Shown here piece by piece: positions 63,153-64,000 of a DNA stretch of 64,000 nucleotides (positions within the stretch are counted from its first letter, which is position 1; every line of letters begins with the position of its first letter). Made by a program: the position numbers and the translations under genes. Source of the DNA: Legionella quinlivanii (lineage in GTDB: Bacteria; Pseudomonadota; Gammaproteobacteria; Legionellales; Legionellaceae). Below the pieces are notes generated by a model. It worked only from the letters and a program-made list of their open reading frames with translations, did not search any database and was not told the DNA's origin. The DNA lies in contig NZ_MVJN01000007.1 in the NCBI RefSeq assembly GCF_003265995.1, forward strand, positions 124,001 to 188,000, in the 5' to 3' direction.

Positions 63153-64000
63153 ATGCCTAAGCACTGTCAGTGGATACTCAGCTTCATCTTCTCCTTTTTT
63201 ATTACACTTGCATGGGCCAAAGATAGCGATAGCCAGTGGTACGAACTGGATGCGAATAATAAGGTGACAATCAAGGTCGACCTCTTTTTGTCTTCCACCT
63301 GTCCTCACTGTCAGAAAGAAGATGCCTACTTCAAATCAATTGAGCCCCAAAACAAATGGTTGAAGGTGGAGCGACATTATATTGATCGGGACAAAGCATC
63401 CCTTGAGCTTTTCAATCAATACCTTAGTCAGCAAGATTCAACTGACTTTTCCGTACCAGCGGTTTTCTTCTGTAATTCAAAATGGGTTGGATTTAACGAA
63501 GCGGCTAACAGCGGAAAAGCGATTATGCAGGGTTTGGAGCTTTGCCGACAACAGATTGAAAAGCGGGGCCAGCTGACTAAAAACACCTCTTCGATTCTGG
63601 GTACTATGGCGACCACCAGTATGATGGAAGCCAGTATCGAACAGGGAGCATCGTCTTCACCCCGCATATTGATTCCCTTAATGGCTGCAATCGATGCCTT
63701 AAATCCCTGTGCCTCTATTCTGGTGATGCTATTGTTTGCATTCCTGGTAGCAAGTAAAGATACCTATCAGAGATTAACAATTGCCGGATTATTTTTATTG
63801 ACTGCCGGAGTGGTGCATTTTATTCAGCAAAGCCATATCCTCCATTTTTATAGCCTGTTGCCCTGGTTAAGGATTCCCGTGATATTAGTGGGTGGAGCAT
63901 TAATCGGGTTTGCGTATTATAAATATACGAATAAATCAATTGAAGCCGTGGCCTTGTTCGGGGTGGTATTTTTCACCGCTTTAGTGGCGCAAGTCTATCA
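63153..64000 (+). CDS. Thioredoxin-fold/CcdA-like membrane fusion protein (truncated by window end)
   Basis: An open frame that runs off the window, at least 282 residues. It has a signal peptide (WILSFIFSFFITLAWA), then a thioredoxin-like domain (about 35-125) with the active-site motif SSTCPHCQKED (CPHC), VPAVFFCNSKWVGFNE after it, and then membrane helices from about 180: PLMAAIDALNPCASILVMLLFAFLVAS (an NPCA motif as in CcdA/DsbD transmembrane domains), and two more helices. This looks like a disulphide-exchange protein that passes electrons across the inner membrane, joined to its own periplasmic redox domain. ATG 63153 follows GGAAGAG. Confidence 0.75.
   Translation, partial: MPKHCQWILSFIFSFFITLAWAKDSDSQWYELDANNKVTIKVDLFLSSTCPHCQKEDAYFKSIEPQNKWLKVERHYIDRDKASLELFNQYLSQQDSTDFSVPAVFFCNSKWVGFNEAANSGKAIMQGLELCRQQIEKRGQLTKNTSSILGTMATTSMMEASIEQGASSSPRILIPLMAAIDALNPCASILVMLLFAFLVASKDTYQRLTIAGLFLLTAGVVHFIQQSHILHFYSLLPWLRIPVILVGGALIGFAYYKYTNKSIEAVALFGVVFFTALVAQVY

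Overview
The window looks like a chromosomal segment of a Legionella-type gammaproteobacterium, probably not L. pneumophila itself. The evidence is AT-rich DNA with typical gammaproteobacterial housekeeping genes (asnS, lolD, dnaB-alr, rpe-slt, nadE, dinB), a legiolysin-type 4-hydroxyphenylpyruvate dioxygenase, a c-di-GMP regulator/atypical histidine kinase pair resembling the Legionella Lpl0329/Lpl0330 (Lpg0277/Lpg0278) system, and several large soluble orphan proteins of the kind that are often Dot/Icm effectors. No database search was possible, so the genus is an inference.

Layout. 1-5.2 kb: end of a ThDP enzyme gene, then a tight operon of a GGDEF/EAL response regulator, a PAP2-family phosphatase/haloperoxidase-like protein and a histidine kinase. 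5.2-10.5 kb: an orphan protein, a PdxH-like/ATP-grasp pair, a ParDE-like toxin-antitoxin module with a palindromic operator, DNA polymerase IV and a small exported protein. 10.6-25.8 kb is the accessory region. It holds a 727-residue orphan with an internal duplication, an MgtC-like membrane protein, an isolated AAA ATPase, a protein with an R-S-ExE ADP-ribosyltransferase-like signature, a REP-associated transposase (RAYT) amid its REP palindromes and decayed RAYT copies, two ~610-residue orphans, a DUF4143 ATPase behind a 22-bp-period repeat array, a DUF927-like gene fragment, an AAC(6')-like acetyltransferase, a broken lipase/PAF-acetylhydrolase-like gene and a small membrane protein. This stretch ends at the 3' side of a tRNA-Phe gene.

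26-36 kb: psuG, yggX, a PilZ-domain gene next to an 881-residue orphan, a 311-residue orphan, the lipoprotein-export genes lolC/lolD, asnS and two small envelope proteins. 36.4-41.2 kb: amino-acid catabolism (maiA, fahA, hpd, an O-methyltransferase, leucine dehydrogenase), interrupted by a 193-bp inverted-repeat element; homogentisate dioxygenase is not in the window. 41.4-46.4 kb: a lipoprotein, glpQ, ugpB and two alpha/beta hydrolases, suggesting handling of glycerophosphodiesters and lipids. 46.6-50.5 kb: slt, rpe and two outer-membrane beta-barrel proteins. 50.8-53.8 kb: a 1017-residue orphan with a nine-proline run in a duplicated tail. 53.9-64 kb: nadE, a SWIM-SNF2 helicase, a DUF2147 protein, dnaB, alr, a glycine-zipper lipoprotein, a CBS-domain protein and a truncated thioredoxin-fold/membrane fusion.

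The strongest leads are the ART-like protein (15217-16224), the RAYT/REP locus (15097-17277 plus 24898-24932), the 22-bp operator-like array (22673-22760), the polyproline orphan (50768-53821) and the phosphatase embedded in the c-di-GMP two-component operon.
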